Made by a program: the position numbers and the translations under genes. From Erodium maritimum (lineage: Eukaryota > Streptophyta > Magnoliopsida > Geraniales > Geraniaceae), in contig OY997593.1 of NCBI GenBank assembly GCA_963921825.1, positions 56,590,039 to 56,654,038 on the forward strand: 64,000 nt of DNA, read 5' to 3'. Of this stretch, positions 11,161-22,779 are shown one piece after another. The notes under the pieces are model-generated. The model saw nothing but the letters and a program-made list of their open reading frames with translations, made no database searches and was not told the origin of the DNA. Position 1 is the first letter of the stretch. Each line of letters opens with the position of its first letter.

Positions 11161-12819
11161 TGTTGGGTCTCGAAGGAGAATATGAAAATACAATCACAGT
11201 GGAAGAAAACAACTCAAGACCATGCATAAAACACTACCACGATTAGATTCACAAAACAAAACTGAAATCACCATTTCTTACCAAATCAAATAACACCGTG
11301 TAAGGAATGATCGGGCTTGAGTCTCCAAGACGCATACGTATCCTCCTAAGAATCAAAGCCACATAGTTCTAAGCTTAGAGGACTCAAGAACACAAAAAAT
11401 GGAGGAGAGTATAGCCATGGCCGAAATTTGAGGGGAGGAAGAAAAGTTTTGGTGTTTTTTTTCTTCTGTGCGTTGTTTCTTATATTGATAAGGATGACAC
11501 TTATATCATGTAATCTCATCGACATAATAAACTATTAGTATATTAGGACAAGGATGGTACACAACAATTAGAAGTTGGTAGTGATTTTGTGGATTAAATC
11601 GCCAACTACCTAATCTAACTAATTAGTTAGAACCATTTAGTTAAGACTTAACTAGTTGGTTCCATGAGCCTTTGGTGGCATGGGCATATGGGCCTCGCGG
11701 GTGATAGCCCATGGCCATACTTGACGAGGTCCTGTGACGTGCTCATAGCCTCCACGCCTCCCATCTCGGATATGTCCAACAATATCCGACGAGATCTTTC
11801 CCAAGACTCCAAGTCTTGTCGCGATCCGTTAAGTCCAAATTACTTACGGGCACATGACCCAAAAACCAGTTTTGGTCATGTACCGTGTCAACTTCCCGCT
11901 TGGTCATTCTATATCAGTGTGTTAATGAGTTTCATTCTCCGGTGTGACCCTTAGGTTTAATCATGTTGGTAGATCAACGTAAAGTCTCATTTTACTTGAT
12001 TCTACATAAGTGGCAACCAACGAGACTTTAGTATTTCCTGACACTGGATAACGAATCGACCCTTGTCGATTCTAACCTTTCTCTCGTCCATGTCACTATC
12101 CTTTTATGTCTAGATATCCTGATTGACATAAGGCATAGAACCGTCATCCTTATTATTCTCAATCACTGTTCCTTGATATGTGAGATGACTGAATCTTTGA
12201 TACCCGGTATCATGTGCATGGTCATGCTATTATTTCAGTCACTCTCGATCAAGCGGCCGAGAATCGATATCTTTCCTATGCCGTAGTATGAGGGATAAAT
12301 CTCTTATCCGTCTTTTGCGTCACTCATGCAGGCCGTCCCCAAGCCAATCATGGCCATTATGGAAACCCTGTCACAGGAAATGTTGGGCTTAGGTCAAACT
12401 CAGTTGTTTACTGCATAGAAATCAGCGAGACTCTTTGGTCTAAGGATACATGACAAGCTACGACATTAAATATGTTCATGATTTGATCTATGACACATAT
12501 TCATGTCAGGTCGTCCAATATCATATCCCACATGATATTTAAGATCAGACTCCGGAATCTCATTTCAATGACTAATAGAACGTGATCCATAAAACTCGTC
12601 TTTCATACTAGCCGATCTAGTGAAGCTTTGTTGAATAGGGACTCATCAAGTGTGATCCATCTCGATCTATGATTCTAATTCGCATGGTGGACATAGATCA
12701 GAACACACATTGATATATTACTCTGACACATAAGTAATATTAAGCCTCTTTACTTTTATGGCTAACGATGATACATACATTTAGATGTTTACGATTGAAC
12801 TATGACACTAAGACTAACA
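11161..12819 (-). repeat. Degenerate LTR-like repeat, TGTTGGG...CTAACA ends
   Basis: Ends TGTTGGG at 11161 and CTAACA at 12819 are compatible with LTR termini, but the flanking pentamers (gccac, gtcgg) do not match, so any target duplication is lost or the borders are wrong. Internal segments such as cataaggcatagaaccgtca resemble 44940-44980 in a second copy. No coding sequence is convincing. Confidence 0.45.
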
Positions 12820-13948
12820 GTCGGAACGACCTCGAAAATAGACCGGCCTAGAACCGAGCCATGTAAGGGGGCTGGACCGGCCTTGAACTGGGTTCCCTAA
12901 GGGAGCCAGACCTACCCTGGAAGCGGCCTTGAAAATGGACCGTACGACCTCAAAACCGGCCCAAACAGTGAAAACCCCTTGACAAAAGTTGTAGATCTTT
13001 GCATTCTCTTTCTATTTGGTATATTATATGATGCAATCGGAGTTCGTATGAGGGAGTTATGCCTTTCTCAAGATTAGTCAGCCTCCAAAACTCTTTAAAC
13101 CGATTTTTTCTCCATTTTAACCTTTTTTCGATCAAATCACCTACAAAACACAACGAGAGACACAATACAAGTTACGAGAGAAAAAGGGACCAAATTATCC
13201 AAACTCGAGACTAAAAAACTCAAGAATGTGGGATAAAAACATCGAAAACTGATGCAATTGATGTCCACATCAGAGGCCACCCCGACTGCTATGGGAGAGG
13301 TCAACGAGGACAAAGAGAGGTCTAAAAAACAATCTTGCTCTGCCCTATGATGGCCCTCTGGGGAGATGGGTCGCACAGGATAAGGTGTGTCCCACCCCAT
13401 CCAGGGTTGTCTCGAACCAATCGCACTTCTTCATAGTTCACCGAATTCCCTGTGTTCCTAGTGTACTCCTCTCAGAACCTATTTAGACCCTCTAGTAGAG
13501 CCAATTTGCACTTAGACACCCACATGCAATACAGGTCTAGCCATGAACGGCCACATCGGAGCCTCTATCATCATCACATCAGCCTAGACTAGAGTTTATT
13601 CAAAACCATGATAACCAAATCGTTGTTTTAGCGGGATTATCGAATGTAGTCCGTCTACATTCAAGTCCCACCTCTTATGTCCTATTTATATATGCATTAT
13701 TCCTATTATGAATAAAATGTCCCGCATGTTTGCTCAAAATACCCTTGAAGTCCTCTCTCATTGCCCTAGTATTCCTCTTTCCTCAAAAAGACATTGCTGT
13801 TTTTCTTGTTGGTTGCTTCAAATCTCCATCTTAAAAGAAAAAGAAGAAAGAAAAAAAAAAGCAGGCTCAACATTTAAACTTATGAATGAATTTTTTATGA
13901 ACAAATGAGTGAAGTAATGTTAGAATAGGTATTTTGTCATCATAAGAT
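12820..13948. other. Unassigned repetitive DNA
   Basis: Starts with a block of gaccggcc-type short repeats (12826-12960), then moderately AT-rich sequence. A stretch with aaaagttgtagatctttgca resembles common plant repeats. I see no gene. Confidence 0.3.
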
Positions 13949-15345
13949 TGATTCTAGACTAGAGAGAGAAGCGGCGACCTCTCTCTAGAAAGCTCTCGAA
14001 ACCCTAGTTCTAGAGTTCCTCCTGATTCCTTTCTTGCGTGTGGCCGCCGGTGACGGCCTCTTTTGGATGTCGTCGGCGGCCACTACTCTTGACCTTCTTT
14101 TGTTTATTTCCTTCCCTTCTCTCTTCACCTTCCCCTTCAGATCGTGTGGTTTCTCGACTCGTCGGTCTCCTGCTTCGATGTTCAGCTCTACTCCGCGGCG
14201 TTGCTTTGGAGCCTTCTCTTGCCTTAGATGGTCCTCCGGCTGGTGTTGGCCGCCGATGGGGTCTCGGTACTTCGAGATCGGAGAGAGGGGCGTCAGATCT
14301 GCATTGAGGTAAGTCTTCTCCTCCCTCACCTGCTCCCTCCGACGTCCCGGCTCCTTCTCTTCTCTTTTAAGATTGGGTTACTGTCTCTTTCCCTTCTGGT
14401 CGATTGGTTGGTGTTGGTCACCGTCGGGATCTTCAATTTGGAGATCGGAGATATGAGTTTCGGGTTGTTCAAGATTGACCCTAGGCCTCCCCTCCTCCTA
14501 CCACATATTTTTTTCCTTCAACCCTCCTCCTTCAGTCTTCCTTTCCCGGCCATGGGGGTTTGGTTCGGGGCCCATGGCCGGTGTTGACCGCTGTGGGTTG
14601 TTTTGCCTTCGGGCGCCGTTGAAGCTGTTGGGGTTTGGGTTCTGAGGGATTCTCTCTGGGGGTGGTTGGTAGGGTGGGATCTAGAGATCTATCTTGATTT
14701 GGTTCGACGATTGGAGCTTTTCCGATGTCGAGGTTCCTTTTTGGTTCTTTGCTGGGTGTGGGGGAGTTTCGGAGTGCTGGGGTTGAGATCTTTGCGGATT
14801 CTGTTGGGGCTTGGTCCCATAGTCTTCGTTTGTGGCTCGCCGGATTTTGGGGCTTCCTTCTTCTCTTCTCTGGGTTGCGGACCAGTGGTGGTTCCCGTTG
14901 AACTTCATTTCCGGAAGATGGTGTCCGATTGTTCCGGTGGGAATTTTTGGTGACTCGGGGCTTGTGGTGCTTCGCTGTTAGTTTTTTAGGTTTAATTGTT
15001 TTGTTTAGTCTTGTTCTTCTTGTTAGACTTATCTAGGTATTAACACCTCTTGTAGTTTCAATCTTTTTGTTGAGATTTTGTTGTTATATTTCTTGGTTTG
15101 TGCTTAACGTTAGACAAATCTAGGTATTAATACCAGTTGTGGTTTCAATCCCCTTGTTGAGATTTTGTTGTTGTACTTCTTGGTTGGTGCTTAACGTTAG
15201 GTATATCAGGGTTATTAGACCTGTTGATTTGTATTTCCTCTTGTTGGGAATGTTGGTTTGAAGCTGCGTACTTTGGGTTATATTGAGGGTTCGCCCTTGA
15301 CCATCAGTTTCATTTTGAAACTTTTTGTCTTTTATAAAAAAAATA
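13949..15345 (+). mobile_element. LINE-like retroposon remnant with 87-bp tandem repeats
   Basis: The left part opens with agagagagaagcggcgacct, similar in style to plant L1 5' leaders. It continues GC/TC-rich and then G/T-rich, and ends in a short A-run (15337-15344). Near the 3' end an 87-bp unit containing tctaggtattaa is repeated (start about 15022, 15109 and a partial at 15196). Open frames here are low-complexity. No clear target duplication was found, so the borders are approximate. Confidence 0.45.
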
Positions 15346-16735
15346 TGTTGATCAAAAAACTAATCAGTGTTTTGTCCATGGTTCTAATTTTTTGTTAAAT
15401 GATCATCCTTTAATAAGGATGGGGCAGACAAAATGCACCCCAAACCCATCATACTGTCATCTCTAAACTAGAGCTACTGAGTGTTACGGAAAACTCTTTG
15501 CATTCTTTGAAGGCCAAAAGAAGTCCATATATTAATATTCCTCCAATGTACGTGACGTGAAAGTTGTACCCGCCACGTTTTGGAGTAGCGTCGACGCCAA
15601 CTAGATAGATGCCATTCACTCACGCTTATGTTTCTTCTTCCCAGTTCAAATTCATCCATCCCCCATGTACATGTATTAATTTCATTTTTCTTTTTAATCA
15701 TATATTAACCATAATATAATTTACAACGCTTGGAAACATATGAATGTAATAAGGGAACTATCAAACACTATAGGTTTATCTGAGTTTTGAGACATGTACG
15801 TGTTGTATTATGTCCAATGTTTAGGTTCTGTTTCTGATTTGAACTGTCTATATACCAGGCTCTTGTTTATAATATTTTTTTAGGATTCAACCCTGATCTA
15901 GTTTTTTCTTGAAAACTTGGTTTCTATATAAAAAAATTACAGATAAAAAAAACTGAAACTTCATTGTATATTATTATATCTTATCATGTTGTTTTGATAA
16001 ACTAAATACTAGGTTAGAAATTATTCGAAAGAAAGCAAAAAAGAGAAGGTGAAAGAAAGTAAAAGATGATGAATGGAGTTGGGGCAAGAAAAGTACATGC
16101 ACCCGTTCAATAAAGGTGGCCATCAATGCAAATGAGAGATATGATTCATTTTCTTCCAAAAGATGCATGTTTCTTTATTATTGAGGCACGATTTCGGGTG
16201 TTGTAATTGATATATAGATTAGAGTAGCACGTGCATATTTGGTGGACCATATATTATTACCATCAGAGCAATGCATGTGATTTGAAGCATCGGGATATCC
16301 GTTGAAGATGTACACTACATTTTGTGTTTTAACTTAAGAGCATCACATCGTCAAATCGCTTTCCTGCTCAGATCAACTTCATATTGTCTTTGTTGAACGA
16401 TCAACACATTCGAGCATCTGAAGTGTCCCGGATTCTAGGTTGATTTGGTTAGAGAATTCATCTAAATCGACATACAGAATATATTGAGTCCACTGATTCA
16501 TTGTATATGTTTGTCAAGTGAGTTCGATTCATTGATGATTTATGGAAAAATAACAAATGGACAGTTGGAGATCGTAGGTTGTTTTCATGTCACAACAAAT
16601 CAGGCTGTGTCCTCAATCGGACCCAAAAATAAAAACAACTAGACCAACAACTACATTCTCTTTCTATAGAATCCACTCTTCATGCATTTAGGTTGTTCTT
16701 TCTTTTGATTCCATTGTCCATCTTTTGATGCTTAA
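15346..16735. other. Intergenic AT-rich DNA
   Basis: No gene, repeat family or structured element recognised on either strand. Confidence 0.4.
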
Positions 16736-16753
16736 AGAGTTGGGTTATTTTTA

Positions 16754-18027
16754 ATTTGTTCTCTGCAAACCTTATGGGTCCTCGTGTCTTTGCTCTTGCC
16801 GTCAGCACCTGTGGCCACTTAGGATCCGGTTATGGGGGTTTTGGTGGGGCCTTGTTCTCATCATCTAACAGAACCCCGCCTCCTCCTGTCATCGTTTGGT
16901 CGCTTCGAGAACCCATCCAAGTCCCCCCGTTTGTCTCGTCGCCACTCAACCACAACCTTGTCTCGCCGGCCGGTAGCTACCCACACTCCCTCAACCTATG
17001 TTCGTCGTCGGACCTCCTAAGCCTTTCCCGGAGCAACGTCGTCTTCTTCTGGGGGAGCAAGGCCCGTGGAAGGCCCTTCCATGGCGTCTCGTGCCTAGGT
17101 CTTGCCGAAACCGGAGAAATCACAACCAATACAAAGCACATCGTCCCTGTACCTCACCGAAGCAAGCACCCCGGCCTCCCACCCCACCAGACTAGGGTCC
17201 CCGATGTTTGCAAAGCCCAAATATGGGTCGTTTGATCGGGTCGGCTCGAGTTTTGTCAAAGAGGGGCAGGTTGTGGTCAGAGTAGAGTTCGCCTACCTCG
17301 GCCTCACCGGTGGGGGATGGAGTGTAGTGGGTCTTCTCCATCCCTCTCCTCGTGGTCGGCCAATATAGTGGTTCCCCCTCCCGGACTTGGATGCACCTCT
17401 TGTTCGTTGTCTATGGCCGCCTCCTCGTGGGCCGAACTACGGTTGCCTCTATGTCAGCCAGACCTACCTATCCCAAACGATCTTCTGCCCCCCGCCCCAA
17501 TTGTCTCCGAAGTGCTCTCGAAATGCCCTTCTACTCTCGCCACGGTGTATTTTCTTTCGGCTGTGCCCACTTGCAACTATTTGCACCGCCAAGCACAACG
17601 GATCCCTGCTCCTTGTTCCATCGATAGGGACCCGGACCCTGATCCTAATCCTAGGAGACGGGGGCCTAGTGGGGGAAGGAAACTCATTGGGCCCAGAAAC
17701 AGACGAGTCTCCTCAGCTTTCCTCTGTGCATGCAACTCATCATTGAAGGGCCAGTTCCCTTGGGAAGACTCTGATCATCACCTCGCAAGCCAAGACAACC
17801 ACCCGACGCGGTATTTAGATCCTTGGCCTTGTGTAATAGAGCGTATCAACTGTTATTGTATTACTTCTAGTTGTTGTTATAGAAGTCTGTTACTTATCCT
17901 ACTATGTCGGAACACTTGTCTTATTCGGGGGTTACCATCTTGTATCTCGTCTTGTTTAGGTTTTTCCCTTGTTCTACATTATAATGTTGGAATGTGGTAA
18001 CGACAGTGAGACATTTGCAAAAAAAAC
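16754..18027 (+). mobile_element. Retroposon (LINE-like) with imperfect 18-bp target duplication
   Basis: Flanked by agagttgggttattttta (16736-16753) and agagttgtgttatttata (18028-18045), 16 of 18 matching. It ends in an A-rich tail (tttgcaaaaaaaac). The body is C-rich in its 5' part and T-rich at the 3' end, like other insertions in this window. A 159-codon and a 227-codon frame (from 16756 and 17317) are unlike any family I recognise and overlap in several frames, so I do not call genes. Confidence 0.5.
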
Positions 18028-18356
18028 AGAGTTGTGTTATTTATATAAAGACTTAGATATCTTTAGTATCCCTTGGACCGTCCATAATGGGAATAGATCG
18101 ATTCGGTCTATTCCCGATCTAATTGAGATGAATTTGGGGAAATAGTGACAATTAGACCCTGAAAATGGGTCTAATGTTTTTAACGTCACAGTGGGATTAT
18201 ACCGATTCGATCTATTCTCTATCTAATTGAAAGAAATTTTTTAATTTAAAAACAATAAAAGACGATCAAACTCACATTATTATTTTCGGAAATGAGCAAA
18301 TAAAGTACAACGCAAATATGATCTACTTTCTATCTTCTTAAATTGTGGGTAATAGG
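18028..18356. other. Intergenic spacer with short internal repeats
   Basis: Contains two versions of a segment with cgattcg(g/a)tctattc (about 18097 and 18199). Nothing else is recognised. Confidence 0.35.
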
Positions 18357-18556
18357 TGTAGGGGTGTAATGGGAAGACACGACTTCAAATTTTATTCTCA
18401 GGGTTCCATAATAAAAGATGTAAAGTAATGTGGAAGCGGTAGTGTCATTACTCTATGAACTTAGCAAGTAGTGTCAGGTGACTGTGACAAAGATATAGTA
18501 ACGTGACACTATTTTCTATATTCCAAGAGTAATGACACTACCGCCTCCACGTCACT

Positions 18557-21500
18557 TGTCACTCCCCAAATCCGGTTTTGGCCGGATTCGAGACGTGACC
18601 TGAAACAACCGAGATAAAAGTAGTAAAACAGTAATAAATTCTTTTAAAGCTGAGAGCAAGTCCAAAATAATTATCAATAATTAAATCCAAAATTTCAAAT
18701 ATAGTGTCAAAACTTTGACCAGTAACAAAAGATAAATAAAGTTGAACGATGTGGACCAACACATCTCTAATACAATCCTCAAGATATCCGGAAGCTCCCG
18801 AGCCTCGAATTCCCCAGATCTCAAGTACACCTGTACGCACAACAGATAAACAAAAAGGGGTGAGCTTACGCTCAGTAGGGAAAATCGTAAACAACTTTAG
18901 CCTCCAAGTTTAATAATAAAACTGCTTTAGTTTGATGTCACAAGTGCTTAAAACCTTTAGACCAAAAGATATAATAAACAAATAAAAAGCAATGATAACA
19001 ATAGCGCATTCTCAAGGATAACGATAACTTCCCAGAGAACAAATAGAGAACATTATGATAAAATAGAAAACCGACACAACCGGGAACGAGTGAGTACTAT
19101 TCATCAATGAAATGTTATGGAAGTCGTGTAATGAAATAGTATCGCTTTTTCAAAGGTAACAGTAACTTAAAAGATTCCATGAAAGTACTATAATGAATCA
19201 TAACTTATTAAAATGGGAGCAATTAATATCACGCCAACCACTCGCTTTCTCAAGCCTACGATCCATGGATAGATTTTGGGATCACCTCGGTTCCCATAAA
19301 CCGATCCACCAGAGTATCCATATCATATCAGATTTTCCCTCGGTCCAGAGGAAGCACATGCGTTGGGGCACCGGAAACAATCCCAAATGGGCGCTTATCA
19401 TCGGGATTCCCGGAAATGCCTCCAAAGGTCCATAGTCATAGGGAACCAAGGTAGTGCTCCACTGGGATGCACGTCCTTGGGTGAAGCCTCATTAACCATC
19501 TCTCAAGAAGTAATCCAATCAATATCCCGCAGGATCTGCCAATAATCAATGCCCCGTAGGGTCCATAACCATTGCCTGCAAGCTCAATAACCAATGCTCA
19601 TAATATCCAGTAATCAATGCCCTCAGGCCCCAATAATCAATTCTCGCAATATCCAATAACCAATGCCCTCAGGCTCCAATACTCAACCAATATCTCACTG
19701 TATCTGTCAACCTCCAACCACCATAACGGCACCGGATTACCCCCCCCCCCCCCCGGTGTAGTACCGAACCAAACAAACAAACAAACATTTCAAGAATAAG
19801 AATAAAGAACATACATTATAACACATCCGACAACCAACACGTATCGAATCCCAATTTCACCACAACACACCAAAGACAGTCACTTAATCCTCAATCTTAG
19901 AAGTACACACGTTCATCAATACACACCACACGAGATTCATACCCACAATTACCCTTACCGTCATACTTACCTGTCACGAACCATCGGTACATCGATCACC
20001 TGATTGTACCCCTTGGCACAACCAGTCATACTCGATCATCCGTTCAATCAACAATTATATCAACACAATCATTCAACCAATCAAGTAAACATTCAACTAA
20101 ACAACAGTAAAGTAAACTAGTTCCATTAGACTCTTGATCATCCTAATATCTATCAACCAAGCATGTGAACCTAGCACACAACTAATCCGAGGGCTCATCA
20201 CGGCCTCTCTACCAGTAAATCAATTCCCAAGTATTGAAAGCGAGTTGTAATAATTATTCTCATCCTAAGCATACATTCTAGCAACTTCCGGTTATTAGTA
20301 ATTTAAAGACGATTATTCTAGTTATTCGCCTCCTATATGAAATTATAGGACCGTGCCGATTTTATTAACCTAGCATGCGTTCTAATAATGAAATACTCGA
20401 GTAGTTAGGATTTCCCCTACCTTGCGGTCTTCCTCTAATAATACTCTGATGAAAAGCACGAGTGGTCACAACTCCGTTCTTCACACGGGTTCCGGCATGA
20501 TCTTCGTTCTTCTAGCTCGGGTCCCAGCCCTTGTGCTCGAGCGAAGTCCTGTCTAGGGTTGACACATAAAATGTCCAATCAATACCGGTAAACGTCCAAG
20601 GTTCTTTAAATAATCCAAAATTTCCCTTTAATTCTCACCTTTAATTAATTAAATCAATTAAATAAAATCTGATTTTTAAAACATTTTTCAAATGAACCCG
20701 GGTTGACCCGGATCCGACCCAGCCCAGATCCGGCCCTGATCCGGCCCCAAGCTTTGGGCCTAACCCGTCCTCGGTTCTGTCCGGCCCAGAGTCGAGTTCG
20801 TCTGGTTCAGTGCCCCAAGGCCCAGCTCTTTCCTTCTCTGGTTCGGGTGCTCGTACACGTCGGTGAGGGTTTGTCCCAGTGACGATGGCAACGACGGCGG
20901 CGAGCTCGGAGGGACGTCTTGTGACGCTCGGGGAAGACGGTAGGGCGTCTGCCTGACCAGAACGAGGGTGGTGGTCGTCGTGGTGCATCCTAGACCGCTC
21001 CCGTTCCAGATCTGGCGAGAGACGCGGTCGTCGGCGTCGTTCCCGGTGAAGCTCGATTGCACCCGTGACGCCGGGATGGGGTTTTAGTCCGTCCGTGGGC
21101 GGAGGAGTCAAAAAGGGACGGCGGGGCACGAACCCTTGCTTTCCCTTCCGTCGCCGTTGCAGCATGTCTCGAGCTCGAGGGAGAGGAACTGCGCGAGGGT
21201 CTCCGGCGACGTCTTCTTGTGCCCGTTGCCGGCGAGCGTCGATGTGTACGAGGGAGTGAAGGCTCGGCGAGGCTCGATTTTGGGTGGATCTGAGAAGGGA
21301 CATGCGAGAGGGAGAGGTCGAAGGAGAAGTTGAGGCGCGACTCTGATTTGTTGCCTCGATTCGCGTGCCAGCATGCATGAAGAAGGGGACGCGTGAAACT
21401 AGGCTAGGGTTTCAACTTGCGTGGGTTTGGGCTGCGCTTAACTGATTGGGCCCTTTAGCTTCTTTTCTCTTTTTTTTTGATTTTTTTTCCCTTCAATTTC

Positions 21501-21574
21501 CATCCGTTGCAAAAACATACCCACACGTTTCAATTTTCCAAAATGTTACCCTTTAGAAAGAGCGGGGTTTTACA
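18557..21574 (-). mobile_element. Solo LTR, family B, TSD TCACT
   Basis: A 3018-bp minus-strand LTR starts TGTCACTCCCC, ends GGGGTTTTACA and is flanked by TCACT at 18552-18556 and 21575-21579. It is homologous along its length to the split LTR at 49738-55949. For example, both contain a stretch with ggtacatcgatcacctgatt or its diverged complement, and both carry a poly-C/G tract of 15 to 17. A predicted acceptor GTGCGTACAG (exon restart 18830) and a short palindrome (18861-18874) sit near its 3' end. No interior remains. Confidence 0.9.
19740..19754. repeat. 15-base poly-C tract in the LTR
   Basis: Fifteen consecutive C. The same position in the other family-B LTR (54791-54807) has seventeen G on the opposite strand. 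Confidence 0.9.
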
Positions 21575-22169
21575 TCACTTGTCATCTTTGATTATGTAAA
21601 ACTAAGGTAAAATTTGAAGTCATGTCGTCACATTACACCTCCACAACCCATTACGATCTACGACTACGTCCAGTAGGGCTTGTACCGCACAAGGACCCAC
21701 CAGTGCTTCTATATAAAGTATTGTTCGTATTTCTCGGCATACTCCTTCTCCGCAAGATCCATGACCTGGGCGTCTGACCAACCGGGTTGGTAAATGAACT
21801 TCAACTACGACCAACATAAGTTGAACATCTTCATCTTTCGGTTGATGGAGGTCCAATGATATTTGCAGTTTTGTAGACCGATTTGTCTCTAGGGTTTGAC
21901 GGGTCATGTGGGCAAGTTATGCCCGAATACTATCCCAAAAGGATTCTCCGGTTTTGTCGCCTCCATGTTTTGCTAGTTTGAGCCATGCACGCACTGATGT
22001 ACCCTCCTCGCGCCGACTACGAAGATACATTAAGTCGTACATGCAAGACCATTGATGGATTTTGCGTTGCCGGTACGGACACCCTGTGATAGGGAGGCGT
22101 TAAGATAGACCCCGGGGCCGTGGTTGAGCCCTCGAATCGGGAGTTTATGTTGTTGGACATTGATGGAGA

Positions 22170-22350
22170 AAAGTCGGGGTGGTGTGAGCTGGTTGGAGAA
22201 ATGGCAGTGGCGGTGGCGGTGTGAAATGGTTGGAGAAACGACGATTGTGGTGTAAACTGCTTGGAGAAACGACGTGGTGGCGGTGTCAACTGGTCGGAGA
22301 AACGGAGGTGGTCTGAGCTGGTTGGAGAAACGGCGGTGGTATGATGTGGT
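22170..22350 (-). repeat. Imperfect minisatellite, ggttggagaaacg units
   Basis: Six or so degenerate copies of a unit containing gagctggttggagaaacggcgg, separated by variable gtggtg blocks, with unit length about 25-45 bases. Overlapping minus-strand frames of 90-134 codons derive from it and are not genes. Confidence 0.65.
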
Positions 22351-22637
22351 TGCAGAGGAATCGTGCATGCGTGAAAAAGACGAAGCGTTGACGCCGAACT
22401 TTAAAGTCGAATCTCTCACCATGCATCGGGTCACGATTCGTTGGGCCTAGATTCGACTGAGCCCGAATCCGTCAAATCGACTTGTGTTAGAGTCTGTAGA
22501 TTCATCGACGTCGATTCTAGGGTTTCGAAGATTCGACGTAGACCCGACTCTACAACGTAGATTCGACGTTGTTTCTCCTGAATCCATACGATTTTGACAG
22601 CATGAACAGACTGATAATCGACGCCACTATAGAAGAC

Positions 22638-22779
22638 CTTATGTATTGGCAACACACATTTAGTACCCCTTATGTATTGGTAACACATTGGACAATTTTT
22701 TTTTTATCAAGTTTACGCTATTTTGATGATATGTGGCCGATTCATTAGGGGTACTAAAGGTATGTTACTAAAACATAAG
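22638..22779. mobile_element. Small hairpin element (MITE-like), about 140 bp
   Basis: The left arm cttatgtattggcaacacac runs on to tagtacccc at 22670. The right arm from 22747 (ggggtactaaaggtatgtta) runs to cataag, giving imperfect inverted repeats of about 33 bases. A partial third copy of the arm lies at 22670-22688. Confidence 0.5.

Larger units (their letters stand above)
18357..21643. mobile_element. Hairpin MITE interrupted by a solo LTR
   Basis: Outer inverted arms: left gtgtaatgggaagacacgac at about 18365, right its complement around 21618-21638. Both run into a shared acttcaaatttta block. An inner 25-base inverted pair lies at 18430-18454 and 18526-18550. Removing the LTR and one target duplication leaves about 264 bp able to fold into a long hairpin, typical of a MITE. 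The target duplication of the MITE itself could not be fixed. Confidence 0.6.

Noticed and set aside
15474..15701. Small minus-strand open frame
   Set aside because: 75 codons, no family match by eye, no supporting context.
17317..18000. 227-codon frame with Cys-rich stretches
   Set aside because: Lies in a retroposon with a target duplication. It overlaps two other frames of similar length, and I recognise no family.
20641..21378. 245-codon minus-strand frame
   Set aside because: Within a family-B solo LTR; low complexity leader sequence with no domain.
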